34,312 nt of DNA from Pararhodobacter sp. (GTDB lineage: Bacteria > Pseudomonadota > Alphaproteobacteria > Rhodobacterales > Rhodobacteraceae), in contig JAFIEG010000042.1 of the NCBI GenBank assembly GCA_020832665.1, positions 1 through 34,312 of the forward strand. The letters run 5' to 3'. The position numbers and the translations under genes were made by a program. The notes under the pieces were generated by a model. It ran no database searches. It saw only the letters and a program-made list of their open reading frames with translations, and was not told the DNA's origin. The stretch's first letter is position 1. Each line of letters starts with the position of its first letter. Shown piece after piece: positions 24,398 to 32,661 of the stretch.

Positions 24398-24963
24398 GCC
24401 AGCGTCATCCATGCGCCGGCAATCGCGGTGACGGCAGCAACGCCGCGCGTGACCTGCGGGCGCTGAACCCGCATTGCCACCAGCCCAATGGCCAGCCCCG
24501 CCGCGTGCAGCCCCAGCGTGGCAAGCACGAAACCTGCCGGATAACCCGCCACCGCCGGCCCCTCGACCCCATGCGCATGGCCATGCGCGGCGCCGAACAG
24601 CGCCAGCGCCGCAAGCGCGGCCACCATCGGCAAGCGCAGCGCCAACGCCGCCGCTGCGCCGACCACAATCACCGAGGCCAGAATCACCGGCTCGACGCCC
24701 GGCAAGGGCGACTGTCCCGCCCCCGCCAGCCCAGCCAGCGCCATCGCCGTAACAAACGCCAGCGGATAGGCCCAGAGCGCGCGCCCGCCGGTGAGCGCCG
24801 CCCACAGCCCCACCGCGAGCATTGCGGCAAGATGATCGGCGCCGGAAAGCGGATGCATCAGCCCATCCACAAAGCCGGTGCCGTGAACTTGAGCGTGCGG
24901 ATGCGGGTGCGCCCAGGCGGCGGCGGGCAGCATGAGCAGCATGGCGAGCGGAATGTGGCGCAT
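24394..24963 (-). CDS. ureJ: HupE/UreJ family membrane protein
   Basis: A 189-residue inner-membrane protein with a signal sequence-like N-terminus ([13 protein letters not shown]) followed by the HupE/UreJ hallmark HPHPHAQ and [16 protein letters not shown]. About six hydrophobic helices follow, with a second His cluster, AAHGHAHG. HupE/UreJ proteins are thought to be nickel permeases or metal facilitators feeding hydrogenase or urease. ATG at 24963 is preceded by AAGGAG (7 bases), which lies at the ureA stop; an upstream ATG (MKERF...) overlaps it and was not preferred. Its position between ureA and ureB matches several Rhodobacterales urease clusters. Confidence 0.88.
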   Translation of the reverse strand: MRHIPLAMLLMLPAAAWAHPHPHAQVHGTGFVDGLMHPLSGADHLAAMLAVGLWAALTGGRALWAYPLAFVTAMALAGLAGAGQSPLPGVEPVILASVIVVGAAAALALRLPMVAALAALALFGAAHGHAHGVEGPAVAGYPAGFVLATLGLHAAGLAIGLVAMRVQRPQVTRGVAAVTAIAGAWMTLA

Positions 24964-24974
24964 GAAACGCTCCT

Positions 24975-25277
24975 TCATCGGATCGGGTCGTGAACGGTGA
25001 CAAGCTTGGTGCCGTCGGGAAAGGTGGCCTCGACCTGCACCTCGGTGACGATCTCGGCGATGCCGTCCATGCATTGCTCGCGGGCGATGACCTCGCCCGC
25101 CGCCTGCATCAGATCGGCGACCGAGCGGCCATCGCGCGCGCCCTCGATGACAAAATCGGCGATCAGCGCGATGGCCTCGGGGTGGTTGAGCCGAACCCCG
25201 CGCGCCAACCGCCCGCGCGCGACCATGGCGGCAAGGCTGACCAGCAGTTTGTCCTTTTCGCGTGGTGACAGATTCAT
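24975..25277 (-). CDS. ureA: Urease gamma subunit UreA
   Basis: A 100-residue structural subunit beginning [20 protein letters not shown], with [21 protein letters not shown] and the tail [17 protein letters not shown], all diagnostic. It overlaps ureD by 4 bp (ATGA) and ends 11 bp before ureJ. No ureA-ureB fusion of the epsilonproteobacterial type: the subunits are separate. Intact. Confidence 0.97.
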   Translation of the reverse strand: MNLSPREKDKLLVSLAAMVARGRLARGVRLNHPEAIALIADFVIEGARDGRSVADLMQAAGEVIAREQCMDGIAEIVTEVQVEATFPDGTKLVTVHDPIR

Positions 25278-26101
25278 GGCGTGGCTTCCTGCTGAATGGC
25301 CCAGGCGCGGGGCAAGGGTGCGCGGCTGATCGCATGCAGGCCGCGCGCCAGCACACGGCGCAGAAGATGCGGCGCGGACGAGATCAGGCGCGCCATCAGC
25401 CGCCCGTCCCAGGCCGACAGCGCGGCCTCGACCCCTTCTGCCGCGAGCGCCGTGCGCAGTGGCGCGGCGCGGTCCTCGGCATCGGGCGCGACGATGATCA
25501 GCGTGGCAAGCGCGGTGGCATCGCCCAGCGGCGCCGGGTTTGCGGCGAGCGGCAGGGCAAGACGCTGCACATCATGCGTGATCAGGCGCCCGCCCCGGCG
25601 GATGCTGCGGCCATCGCCCAAGGCGGCGCTGATCGCGTGTTCGCCCATCGCGGCGCGGCCCAGCGTGAGCATTTCCACCAGCACAAGCTCAGCATCCCCG
25701 GCCATCTCGACGCAAAGGCGCCGCTCCAGCGCGCTGGCGTTGAACAGGATTGTCTCTTGCGGCAACCAGGCGAGCGCGGCGCCGCTGCCGATCTCAAGTT
25801 CCGTGCTCACCCGCGCCGCGCCGCCCGCGCTGCGATAGATGCGCTCTGCCGCCTGGGTGGTGCAGGCCAGTGCCGCGCCGGGCCCGAGCACGATCTGGGC
25901 ATGCAAGGTGTCGCCACCGGTCAGCCCGCCGGCGGTGTTGACGAACACCGCCTCGCGCGCGCCGGCATGGCCCTTCAGCAGGAACAGCTTGGCACAGCCC
26001 GACTGGTACAGCGCATTGACCCGGTTTCCCGCGCCCATCCGCAGGATGGTGCGGCCATGGCTGCGCTGCGCAGCTAGCGGGATGGGTGCGAGGATCGTCA
26101 T
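25274..26101 (-). CDS. ureD: Urease accessory protein UreD (UreH)
   Basis: A 275-residue scaffold of the nickel-insertion complex; with UreF and UreG it binds apo-urease and forms a metal tunnel. Family segments: [31 protein letters not shown]-type region (here [15 protein letters not shown]), [21 protein letters not shown] and [12 protein letters not shown] at 26101 is assigned; no good ribosome site is seen. First gene of the leftward urease operon, divergent from urtA across 569 bp of intergenic DNA. Confidence 0.94.
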   Translation of the reverse strand: MTILAPIPLAAQRSHGRTILRMGAGNRVNALYQSGCAKLFLLKGHAGAREAVFVNTAGGLTGGDTLHAQIVLGPGAALACTTQAAERIYRSAGGAARVSTELEIGSGAALAWLPQETILFNASALERRLCVEMAGDAELVLVEMLTLGRAAMGEHAISAALGDGRSIRRGGRLITHDVQRLALPLAANPAPLGDATALATLIIVAPDAEDRAAPLRTALAAEGVEAALSAWDGRLMARLISSAPHLLRRVLARGLHAISRAPLPRAWAIQQEATP

Positions 26102-26670
26102 GGGCGTCAGGGGACAACCTGAATGGATGCGATGACTCCGACGCTAAGCGACAGGGGAGCAAGGGCGAGAGAAAGACGCGCTCAAACGGGCGCTGCGGCC
26201 ACTCAACGGCGAACCGCTGCATATTAGATGAGCAATTGCATGAATTTCGTGCACACCGAGAACATCGGGTGGTCGTATCCAGCCCCGTGTCATGAATCGT
26301 GCCGGCCCCGACGCGCCGAAGCATCACCCTGCATCATTCAGTATGGCGAATATGACCAGTGGACGCCGCAGCGCAGCGTAAACTTTGGACGTTCGCTCAC
26401 TCAAAGCGCGTAAAAATTGGCCGATGGAAAATAAGCGCGGCGCGAAACACTGGTGACACGCATGCTCATTTGCCTTGTGCGGGTCGGACGGAAAGAAATG
26501 CCGCACTGAACCCAAGATCACAAGCATGCCCGACGGCCCGATCCTGGCAGATACCGACCGCCGGACATGCGCAACACAGGACTGCTGCCGAGGGCGATAT
26601 AGGTTTCCGAATTTATCCGGCAACCCGTTTCACCTGCGGCATGCAGACACATCACAGGAGCATGCCACCC
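26102..26670. promoter_or_regulatory. 569-bp divergent control region between ureD and urtA
   Basis: No gene is recognised here: a frame reaching back from urtA to 26359 lacks coding character upstream of 26671, and the short remaining frames look random. The region is clearly less GC-rich than its flanks (for example 26218-26245 and 26376-26435) and should carry promoters for both urea operons. No convincing sigma-54 -24/-12 element or NtrC palindrome was found by eye. A possible -10 (GATATAGG, 26593-26600) precedes urtA, and AGGAG at 26656-26660 is the urtA ribosome site. Confidence 0.5.
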
Positions 26671-27951
26671 ATGACCAAGAAAACCCTTCTGGCCTCGGCC
26701 ACCGCGACGGCCCTGCTGGCCGCCGGACCCGCCCTTGCCAACTGCCCCATACAGGTGGGTGTGCTGCACTCGCTTTCAGGCAGCATGGCGATTTCGGAAA
26801 CGACATTGCGCGATGTCATGCTGATGCTTATCGAACAGCAGAATGCCGCTGGCGGGCTGCTGGGCTGCGAACTGGAGGCGGTGGTCGTCGATCCCGCCTC
26901 GGACTGGCCGCTTTTCGCCGAGCTGACGCGCCAGCTTCTGAGCGTGAACGAAGTCGATGTGATCTTTGGCGCCTGGACCTCGGTCAGCCGCAAGGCGATG
27001 CTGCCGGTTCTGGAAGAACTCAACGGCCTGCTCTTCTATCCTGTCCAGTATGAGGGGCAGGAAAGCTCGCGCAATGTCTTCTACACCGGTGCTGCGCCCA
27101 ATACCCAGGCCATTCCGGCGGTGGACTACTTCCTCGAAGAGCTGGGGGTGGAAAGCTTCGCGCTGCTGGGTACCGACTATGTCTATCCGCGCACCACGAA
27201 TGCTATCCTCGAAGCCTATCTGCTTGAGCGGGGCATCGCGCCGGAGAACATCTTCGTCAACTACACACCCTTTGGGCATTCCGACTGGTCCACCATCGTG
27301 TCGGATGTGGTGGCGCTTGGTGCCGGCGGTGGTCAGGTCGGCGTGATTTCGACCATCAATGGCGATGCGAATATCGGCTTCTACACGGAACTGGCCGCGC
27401 AGAGCATCAGCGCCGATGATATTCCGGTGGTGGCCTTCTCGGTCGGTGAGGAAGAGCTGTCGGGGCTCGACACTTCGCGCCTGGTCGGTCATCTGGCGGC
27501 CTGGAACTACTTCATGTCGGCCGACACCCAGGCGAATGAAGAATTCATCGCCGCCTGGCATGAGTTCATCGGCGACGAAAGCCGCGTCACCAACGACCCG
27601 ATGGAAGCGCATTACATCGGCTTCAACATGTGGGTGAACGCGGTCGAGGCAGCGGGCACCACCGATGTCGATGCGGTGCGCGAGGCCATGTGGGGGCAGG
27701 AATTTCCCAACCTGACCGGTGGCATGGCGGTGATGAACCCCAACCATCACCTGTCCAAGCCGGTGCTGATCGGCGAGATCCGCGCCGATGGCCAGTTCGA
27801 CATCATCAGCCAGACCGAAGAGGTTCCGGGCGAGGCCTGGTCGCCCTTCCTGCCCGAAAGCGCCACCCTGACGAGCGACTGGCAGGCGCTGGGTTGCGGC
27901 ATGTTCGACACCGCGACCGAGACCTGTGTTCAGATGACCTCGAACTACTGA
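26671..27951 (+). CDS. urtA: Urea ABC transporter substrate-binding protein UrtA
   Basis: A 426-residue periplasmic binding protein of the amide/urea class. Signal peptide at about 1-23 (TALLAAGPALA then NCPIQVG). Mature N-terminus has VGVLHSLSGSMAISETTLRD, then INEVDVIFGAWTSVSRK-like (here VNEVDVIFGAWTSVSRK), NGLLFYPVQYEGQESS, YVYPRTTN and VMNPNHHLSKPV, all typical of UrtA. It should capture urea at low concentration. ATG at 26671 was chosen because AGGAG is 10 bases upstream; the ATG at 26662 is too close to it. The sequence is rich in Asp/Glu, common in marine or halophilic relatives. A strong hairpin follows the stop. Confidence 0.96.
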   Translation: MTKKTLLASATATALLAAGPALANCPIQVGVLHSLSGSMAISETTLRDVMLMLIEQQNAAGGLLGCELEAVVVDPASDWPLFAELTRQLLSVNEVDVIFGAWTSVSRKAMLPVLEELNGLLFYPVQYEGQESSRNVFYTGAAPNTQAIPAVDYFLEELGVESFALLGTDYVYPRTTNAILEAYLLERGIAPENIFVNYTPFGHSDWSTIVSDVVALGAGGGQVGVISTINGDANIGFYTELAAQSISADDIPVVAFSVGEEELSGLDTSRLVGHLAAWNYFMSADTQANEEFIAAWHEFIGDESRVTNDPMEAHYIGFNMWVNAVEAAGTTDVDAVREAMWGQEFPNLTGGMAVMNPNHHLSKPVLIGEIRADGQFDIISQTEEVPGEAWSPFLPESATLTSDWQALGCGMFDTATETCVQMTSNY

Positions 27952-27959
27952 GGCAAGGC

Positions 27960-27989
27960 GGGATGCGGGGAAAGTGCGCCCCGCATCCC
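27960..27989 (+). terminator. Perfect 11-bp stem-loop between urtA and urtB
   Basis: GGGATGCGGGG (27960-27970) pairs perfectly with CCCCGCATCCC (27979-27989) around an 8-nt loop, starting 9 bp after the urtA stop and ending 28 bp before the urtB start. There is no T-run. It fits a partial terminator or 3'-protecting structure that raises binding-protein mRNA relative to urtBCDE. Confidence 0.7.
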
Positions 27990-28017
27990 ACGCCTGGCAG
28001 TGAATGAAAGCCCCCCA

Positions 28018-29991
28018 ATGCAGCGATTCATTCATATCGCGACCCTGCTTGCCTGCCTGGCCCTGCCGGCCGTGATGAGCGCGCAGCCCGCCTTGGCGCA
28101 AAGCGACACCCCGCTGCAGAATGTGCTGCAAACGGTGCGGGAACGGGTCGCCAACCCCTCGCGCGGGACGGTGCCCGAGGTTCTGGACGCGCTGTTGGCG
28201 GCAGAGGCCCCCGGAACGGTGGATTTCCTGCGCGCCTGGGCCGAGCGTGGCGTTTACGAGCGCCAGGGCGACGGGCTGTTCTTCTTCGCCCGAGAAGAGG
28301 CAGATCGCAGCCTGACCCTGCTGGACATCGATCGTGGCACCGAGGCCGGACAGGTCGGCAGCCGCGATGTCAACCAGATCAGGCCCAATGCCGGGGTGCG
28401 CCGCGAGATCGGCGCGGCGCTGGTGCAGTTCGAACTGACCGATCCAGACCCGGCGCGCCGTCGCGCCGCGCTGGAATCGGCGGCGCGCAGCCCCGATCCC
28501 GACCAGATCCCGGCGCTGGAAATCGCGATTGAGGCCGAGAGCGACCCGGCCCTCGCCGCCCGGATGGCGCGGCTTCACAGCCTGCTGATCGCGCGCTTCG
28601 AAACCGACACGGCGATACGCGTCGCCGCCATCGAGAACCTTTCCGGCGATATCAGCACCGAGGCACGGCGGGTTCTCAACCAGCTGCTGGCAACGCGCGC
28701 CGGTTTCGCCGAAACCCTGCCCGAGGACACCAATATCGCGCGCATCCGCACGCCGGGGCAGGATATCGAGCTTGCCGCCGCCTATGCCCAGCTTTCCGAT
28801 GCCGGGCTGGCCCCGCCGCGCCCGGGACGCAACGCCATCCGCGACGCGCTGCGCGCCAATGTGGTGAACGGGTCGGTGGGTGGCATCCAGGTGCACCAGC
28901 TCGACACCGACGCGGCGCGGCGCGAAGCTTATCGCGCGCTGGAGGACGCTGGCACCGTGCCGCCCCTTCCCAGCCAGGCCGAGATGGAAGCGGCCGTGGC
29001 CACGCATGTCTTCTTCGATGCGTATCTCGAGCCCGACCGCGCCGTGACCAACGCCGCGCGCGATGCGCTGGACAGCACACGAACGGTGATCTCGGCCTGG
29101 CAGTTCCTTGGCATCACGCTCGATGCGCTGTCGCTCGCCTCGATCTTCTTTCTGGCCGCGATCGGGCTGGCCATCACCTTTGGCGTGATGCGGGTGATCA
29201 ACATGGCCCATGGCGAGTTCATCATGATGGGCGCCTATACCGGCTATGTCGTCCAGACGCTGATCCCCAGCTATACGCTCAGCCTTGTCGTGGCGCTGCC
29301 GCTGGCCTTCGCCGTGGCCTTTGCCGCCGGCGTGACGATGGAACGGCTGGTCATCCGCCACCTTTACACCCGCCCGCTGGAAACGCTGCTGGCGACCTTC
29401 GGCATATCGATCGCGCTGCAACAACTGGCCAAGAACATCTTCGGCACCCAGGCGCGCCCGCTGACCGCGCCCGACTGGCTGGCGGGCGCGATCCGGTTCA
29501 ACGACATCGTGTCGATTTCCACCATCCGCGTGGCGATCTTCGTCATGGCGCTGATGTTCCTGCTGCTGCTTCTCTACATCCTCAACCGGACGCGGCTGGG
29601 GCTTGAGGTGCGCGCGGTCACGCAAAATCCGGGCATGGCGGCCTCGATGGGCATCAACCCTGGCCGCATCAACATGCTGACATTCGGGCTGGGCTCGGGC
29701 ATCGCCGGGGTAGCCGGTGTGGCGATCGGGCTATACGCGCAGGTCACATCCGAGATGGGCGCAAACTACATCGTGCAAAGCTTCATGACGGTGGTGGTGG
29801 GCGGTGTCGGCTCGGTCTTCGGCACACTCGCCGGCGCCGGGCTGATCGGCGCGTTGCAGAAAGGCATCGAGTGGTTCAACCCGGCCAACACGCTAGCCGC
29901 GCAGACCTACATGGTGCTTTTCATCATCCTGTTCATTCAATTCCGGCCAAAGGGCATCGTCGCGCTCAAGGGCCGGGCGGCGGGGGACTGA
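28018..29991 (+). CDS. urtB: Urea ABC transporter permease UrtB
   Basis: A 657-residue inner-membrane permease. An N-terminal signal-like segment (IATLLACLALPAVMSAQPALA) is followed by a long helical periplasmic region to about residue 355, with HEAT-like Ala/Arg/Asp repeats (DPDPARRRAALESAARSPD), then the LivH-type membrane domain at about 360-655 (VMRVINMAHGEFIMMGAYTG; SMGINPGRINMLTFGLGSGI; VVGGVGSVFGTLAGAGLIGAL). The N-terminal extension is the known long form of proteobacterial UrtB. ATG at 28018 is preferred; an in-frame GTG six codons earlier (28000) is possible. Neither has a good ribosome site. The stop is 3 bp before urtC. Confidence 0.93.
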   Translation: MQRFIHIATLLACLALPAVMSAQPALAQSDTPLQNVLQTVRERVANPSRGTVPEVLDALLAAEAPGTVDFLRAWAERGVYERQGDGLFFFAREEADRSLTLLDIDRGTEAGQVGSRDVNQIRPNAGVRREIGAALVQFELTDPDPARRRAALESAARSPDPDQIPALEIAIEAESDPALAARMARLHSLLIARFETDTAIRVAAIENLSGDISTEARRVLNQLLATRAGFAETLPEDTNIARIRTPGQDIELAAAYAQLSDAGLAPPRPGRNAIRDALRANVVNGSVGGIQVHQLDTDAARREAYRALEDAGTVPPLPSQAEMEAAVATHVFFDAYLEPDRAVTNAARDALDSTRTVISAWQFLGITLDALSLASIFFLAAIGLAITFGVMRVINMAHGEFIMMGAYTGYVVQTLIPSYTLSLVVALPLAFAVAFAAGVTMERLVIRHLYTRPLETLLATFGISIALQQLAKNIFGTQARPLTAPDWLAGAIRFNDIVSISTIRVAIFVMALMFLLLLLYILNRTRLGLEVRAVTQNPGMAASMGINPGRINMLTFGLGSGIAGVAGVAIGLYAQVTSEMGANYIVQSFMTVVVGGVGSVFGTLAGAGLIGALQKGIEWFNPANTLAAQTYMVLFIILFIQFRPKGIVALKGRAAGD

Positions 29992-29994
29992 GAA

Positions 29995-31203
29995 ATGGCC
30001 ATGCCCGTATCCGAAACCACGCATGCCCCCCCTGCCCCGCGCCGCAGCTTCCTGCACGAAAACCCGTCGGTGCTGTGGTTCATGGCCTGCCTAGGGCTCT
30101 TCACGCTGATCGTCAGCGTGCTGTCCGAGGGGATGGGCACCGGCGCGATCTCGACCTCGCTGGTGAAGATCCTCGGCATGACGCTGTGCCTGTGCCTTAT
30201 CGCCATCGCCATGGATCTGGTCTGGGGCTATTGCGGCATCCTCAGCCTTGGGCATTTCGCCTTTTTCGGGCTGGGTGGCTATGCCATCGGCATGTGGCTG
30301 ATGTATGCACGCGCCGAGATCGTGGTGCGTGACAACCTCGCCGCCGGCACCATCCCGCCCACCGAGACCGAGGTGGCCGAGGCGGTCGCGGCACAGATCT
30401 TCGGCGTCGTCGGCTCGTCCGAACTGCCGCTGATCTGGTCCTTCGCGGGCTCGCTGCCCTTTCAGTTGGCGATGGTCGTGCTGGTGCCGGGGCTCTTGGC
30501 GCTGGTCTTCGGCTGGCTGGCCTTTCGCAGCCGCGTCACAGGCGTGTATCTGTCGATCCTGACGCAGGCGATGACGCTGGCGCTGTCGCTCTATCTTTTC
30601 CAGAACGACACCGGCCTGCGTGGCAACAACGGCCTGGCGGGGTTGCAAAACATCCCCGGCTTTCTCGACGTGCCGCAATCGGTGCTGTCGGTTTGGTTCT
30701 TCTGGGCCTCGGCCGCAGCGCTGGGAGCAGGGTATCTGTTCTTCGCCTGGGTGGTCTCGGGCAAGTTCGGCTCGGTCATCCGCGCCATCCGCGACAATGA
30801 AACCCGCGTGCGCTTCCTGGGCTACAATGTCGAGGGCTACAAGCTTTTCGTCTTCACCCTGACGGCCGTCATCTCGGGCATCGCCGGGGCGCTCTACTAC
30901 CCGCAGGCGGGCATCATCAACCCCGCCGAAATCGCCCCCATCGCCTCGATCTACCTGGCTGTCTGGGTGGCGATCGGCGGGCGCGGGCGGCTTTACGGGG
31001 CGGTGATCGGCGCGGCTGCCGTCTCGCTCCTGTCCAGCTGGCTGACGGGCGGCGGCGCGCCCAACATCGATCTGGGCTTCTACCGGATCGTCTGGACGGA
31101 TTGGTGGCTGGTGCTGCTGGGGCTCGGGTTTGTCCTGGTCACGCTTTTCTTTCCCAGGGGAATTGGCGGGCTGTTCGACTACCTGGTGAGGAAAAAGCCA
31201 TGA
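29995..31203 (+). CDS. urtC: Urea ABC transporter permease UrtC
   Basis: A 402-residue LivM-type membrane subunit with about ten hydrophobic helices. Family segments include MDLVWGYCGILSLGHFAFFGLGGYA, TGLRGNNGLAGLQ, IRAIRDNETRVRFLGYNVEGYK and YYPQAGIINPAEIAP-type motif near 300. It pairs with UrtB to form the urea channel. It starts 3 bp after urtB and its last codons overlap urtD by 4 bp (ATGA). Intact. Confidence 0.95.
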   Translation: MAMPVSETTHAPPAPRRSFLHENPSVLWFMACLGLFTLIVSVLSEGMGTGAISTSLVKILGMTLCLCLIAIAMDLVWGYCGILSLGHFAFFGLGGYAIGMWLMYARAEIVVRDNLAAGTIPPTETEVAEAVAAQIFGVVGSSELPLIWSFAGSLPFQLAMVVLVPGLLALVFGWLAFRSRVTGVYLSILTQAMTLALSLYLFQNDTGLRGNNGLAGLQNIPGFLDVPQSVLSVWFFWASAAALGAGYLFFAWVVSGKFGSVIRAIRDNETRVRFLGYNVEGYKLFVFTLTAVISGIAGALYYPQAGIINPAEIAPIASIYLAVWVAIGGRGRLYGAVIGAAAVSLLSSWLTGGGAPNIDLGFYRIVWTDWWLVLLGLGFVLVTLFFPRGIGGLFDYLVRKKP

Positions 31204-31940
31204 CCACGCTGCTTGAAGTCTCTGATGTGTCGGTCACTTTCGATGGCTTTCGGGCCATAAACGAGCTGTCTTTCGCCATCGGCCAGCCCGAACTGCGCGC
31301 GGTGATCGGGCCTAACGGGGCGGGCAAGACCACCTTCATGGATATCGTCACCGGCAAGACCCGGCCTGATACGGGCCGCGTGCTGTGGGGCGAGCGGCAG
31401 GTGGATCTGCTCAGGCTGTCGGAATCGCAGATCGCCAGGACCGGCATCGGCCGCAAGTTCCAGAAACCCACCGTATTCGAGGAACAGAGTGTGCGCGAGA
31501 ACCTGGCCATGGCGCTGGCAAACCGGCGCGGGCCGCTCTCGGTGCTGACCTGGAAGGCGACTTCGCGCGACCGGGCCCGCATCGATGAGTTGGCCGAGGA
31601 AACGGGCCTTGCCGAAAGGCTGGATCACCGCGCGGGCGATCTCAGCCACGGGCAGAAGCAATGGCTGGAAATCGGCATGCTGCTGGCCCAGGAGCCGCGC
31701 CTGCTGCTGGTCGATGAGCCCGCCGCCGGCATGACCCCGGCAGAGCGCGAACACACGACCGACTTGCTGAAAAGCGCCGCGCGCAGCCGGGCGGTGATGG
31801 TGATCGAGCACGACATGGAGTTCATCCGCCGCCTCGAATGCCGCGTCACTGTCCTGCATGAAGGCGCGGTGCTGGCCGAGGGCTCACTCGATCATGTGAC
31901 CCGCAACCAGCAGGTCATCGATGTCTATCTGGGACGCTAG
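31200..31940 (+). CDS. urtD: Urea ABC transporter ATP-binding protein UrtD
   Basis: A 246-residue LivG-type ATPase. Walker A is GPNGAGKTT, the Q-loop region is GIGRKFQKPTVFEEQSV, the signature LSHGQKQWLEIGM is the UrtD form (Ser-His-Gly-Gln rather than SGGQ), Walker B is LLLVDEPAAGM and the switch His is in VIEHDMEFI. The ATG at 31200 overlaps the urtC stop. A longer frame from 31101 reads through the urtC end and was rejected. It energises urea import with UrtE. Confidence 0.95.
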   Translation: MTTLLEVSDVSVTFDGFRAINELSFAIGQPELRAVIGPNGAGKTTFMDIVTGKTRPDTGRVLWGERQVDLLRLSESQIARTGIGRKFQKPTVFEEQSVRENLAMALANRRGPLSVLTWKATSRDRARIDELAEETGLAERLDHRAGDLSHGQKQWLEIGMLLAQEPRLLLVDEPAAGMTPAEREHTTDLLKSAARSRAVMVIEHDMEFIRRLECRVTVLHEGAVLAEGSLDHVTRNQQVIDVYLGR

Positions 31941-31943
31941 GCC

Positions 31944-32639
31944 ATGTTGAGCGTCGAGAATCTGACCCTGCATTACGGCGCCTCGCAAATCTTGTGGGGG
32001 GTCTCGCTTCAGGCGCGTCCAGGTGCGGTGACGGCGGTGATGGGCACCAATGGCGTGGGCAAGACAAGCCTGCTGCGCGCAATAGCGGGCCGGCACCCGT
32101 ATTCCGGCGGTGCGATCTGGCTGGATGGAAAGCAACTTGACCATCCCAGCGCCGTGCAATGCGCCCGCGCGGGAATTGCCTATGTCCCGCAGGGGCGCGA
32201 GATTTTCCCTCTCTTGACCGTGACGGAAAACCTGCAGACGGGTTTTGCATGCCTGCCGCGCAGCGAACATCACATCCCCGGGCGGATCTACGAGCTTTTC
32301 CCGGTGCTGAAACAGATGAAGGATCGCCGCGGCGGAGACCTTTCCGGCGGGCAACAGCAGCAGCTTGCCATCGCCCGCGCCCTGATCGCCCGGCCCCGGG
32401 TGCTGTTGCTGGATGAGCCCACCGAAGGGATCCAGCCCAACATCATCAAGCAGATCGGCAAGGTGATCGAATTGCTGCGCGAGGAAGGCGAGATCGCCAT
32501 CGTGCTCGTCGAGCAGTTTTTCGACTTCGCCTATGGCCTTGCCGACGAGTTCTGCGTGCTCAATCGCGGCGAAGTGGTCTTGTCGAAACCGGCCGGCGCG
32601 GTCACGAAACAGGAAATCCTGGAACGCGTCTCGATCTGA
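31944..32639 (+). CDS. urtE: Urea ABC transporter ATP-binding protein UrtE
   Basis: A 231-residue LivF-type ATPase. Walker A is GTNGVGKTS, signature DLSGGQQQQLAIARAL, Walker B VLLLDEPTEGIQPNII (the EGIQPNI stretch is characteristic of UrtE), and the switch region is IVLVEQFFDFAYGLAD. It begins 3 bp after urtD and is the last gene of the transporter operon. Only 22 bp separate its stop from that of the convergent amidase gene, leaving no space for a separate terminator. Confidence 0.95.
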   Translation: MLSVENLTLHYGASQILWGVSLQARPGAVTAVMGTNGVGKTSLLRAIAGRHPYSGGAIWLDGKQLDHPSAVQCARAGIAYVPQGREIFPLLTVTENLQTGFACLPRSEHHIPGRIYELFPVLKQMKDRRGGDLSGGQQQQLAIARALIARPRVLLLDEPTEGIQPNIIKQIGKVIELLREEGEIAIVLVEQFFDFAYGLADEFCVLNRGEVVLSKPAGAVTKQEILERVSI

Positions 32640-32661
32640 CACCGGGTTCGGCTGGTCGGTT

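Noticed and set aside
24092-25003. Apparent 303-aa UreB with a long N-terminal extension
   Set aside because: The extension is the ureJ gene read in another frame; the true UreB begins at the ATG at 24397 with a standard family N-terminus.
24394-25356. Apparent 320-aa UreJ extended across ureA
   Set aside because: The first ~130 residues are ureA read out of frame. A good ribosome site and signal-like start support 24963.
26776-29625. A 949-codon open frame antisense to urtA-urtB
   Set aside because: It mirrors the urtA and urtB genes, with the His/Arg/Gly-rich composition of an antisense frame; both sense genes are unmistakable.
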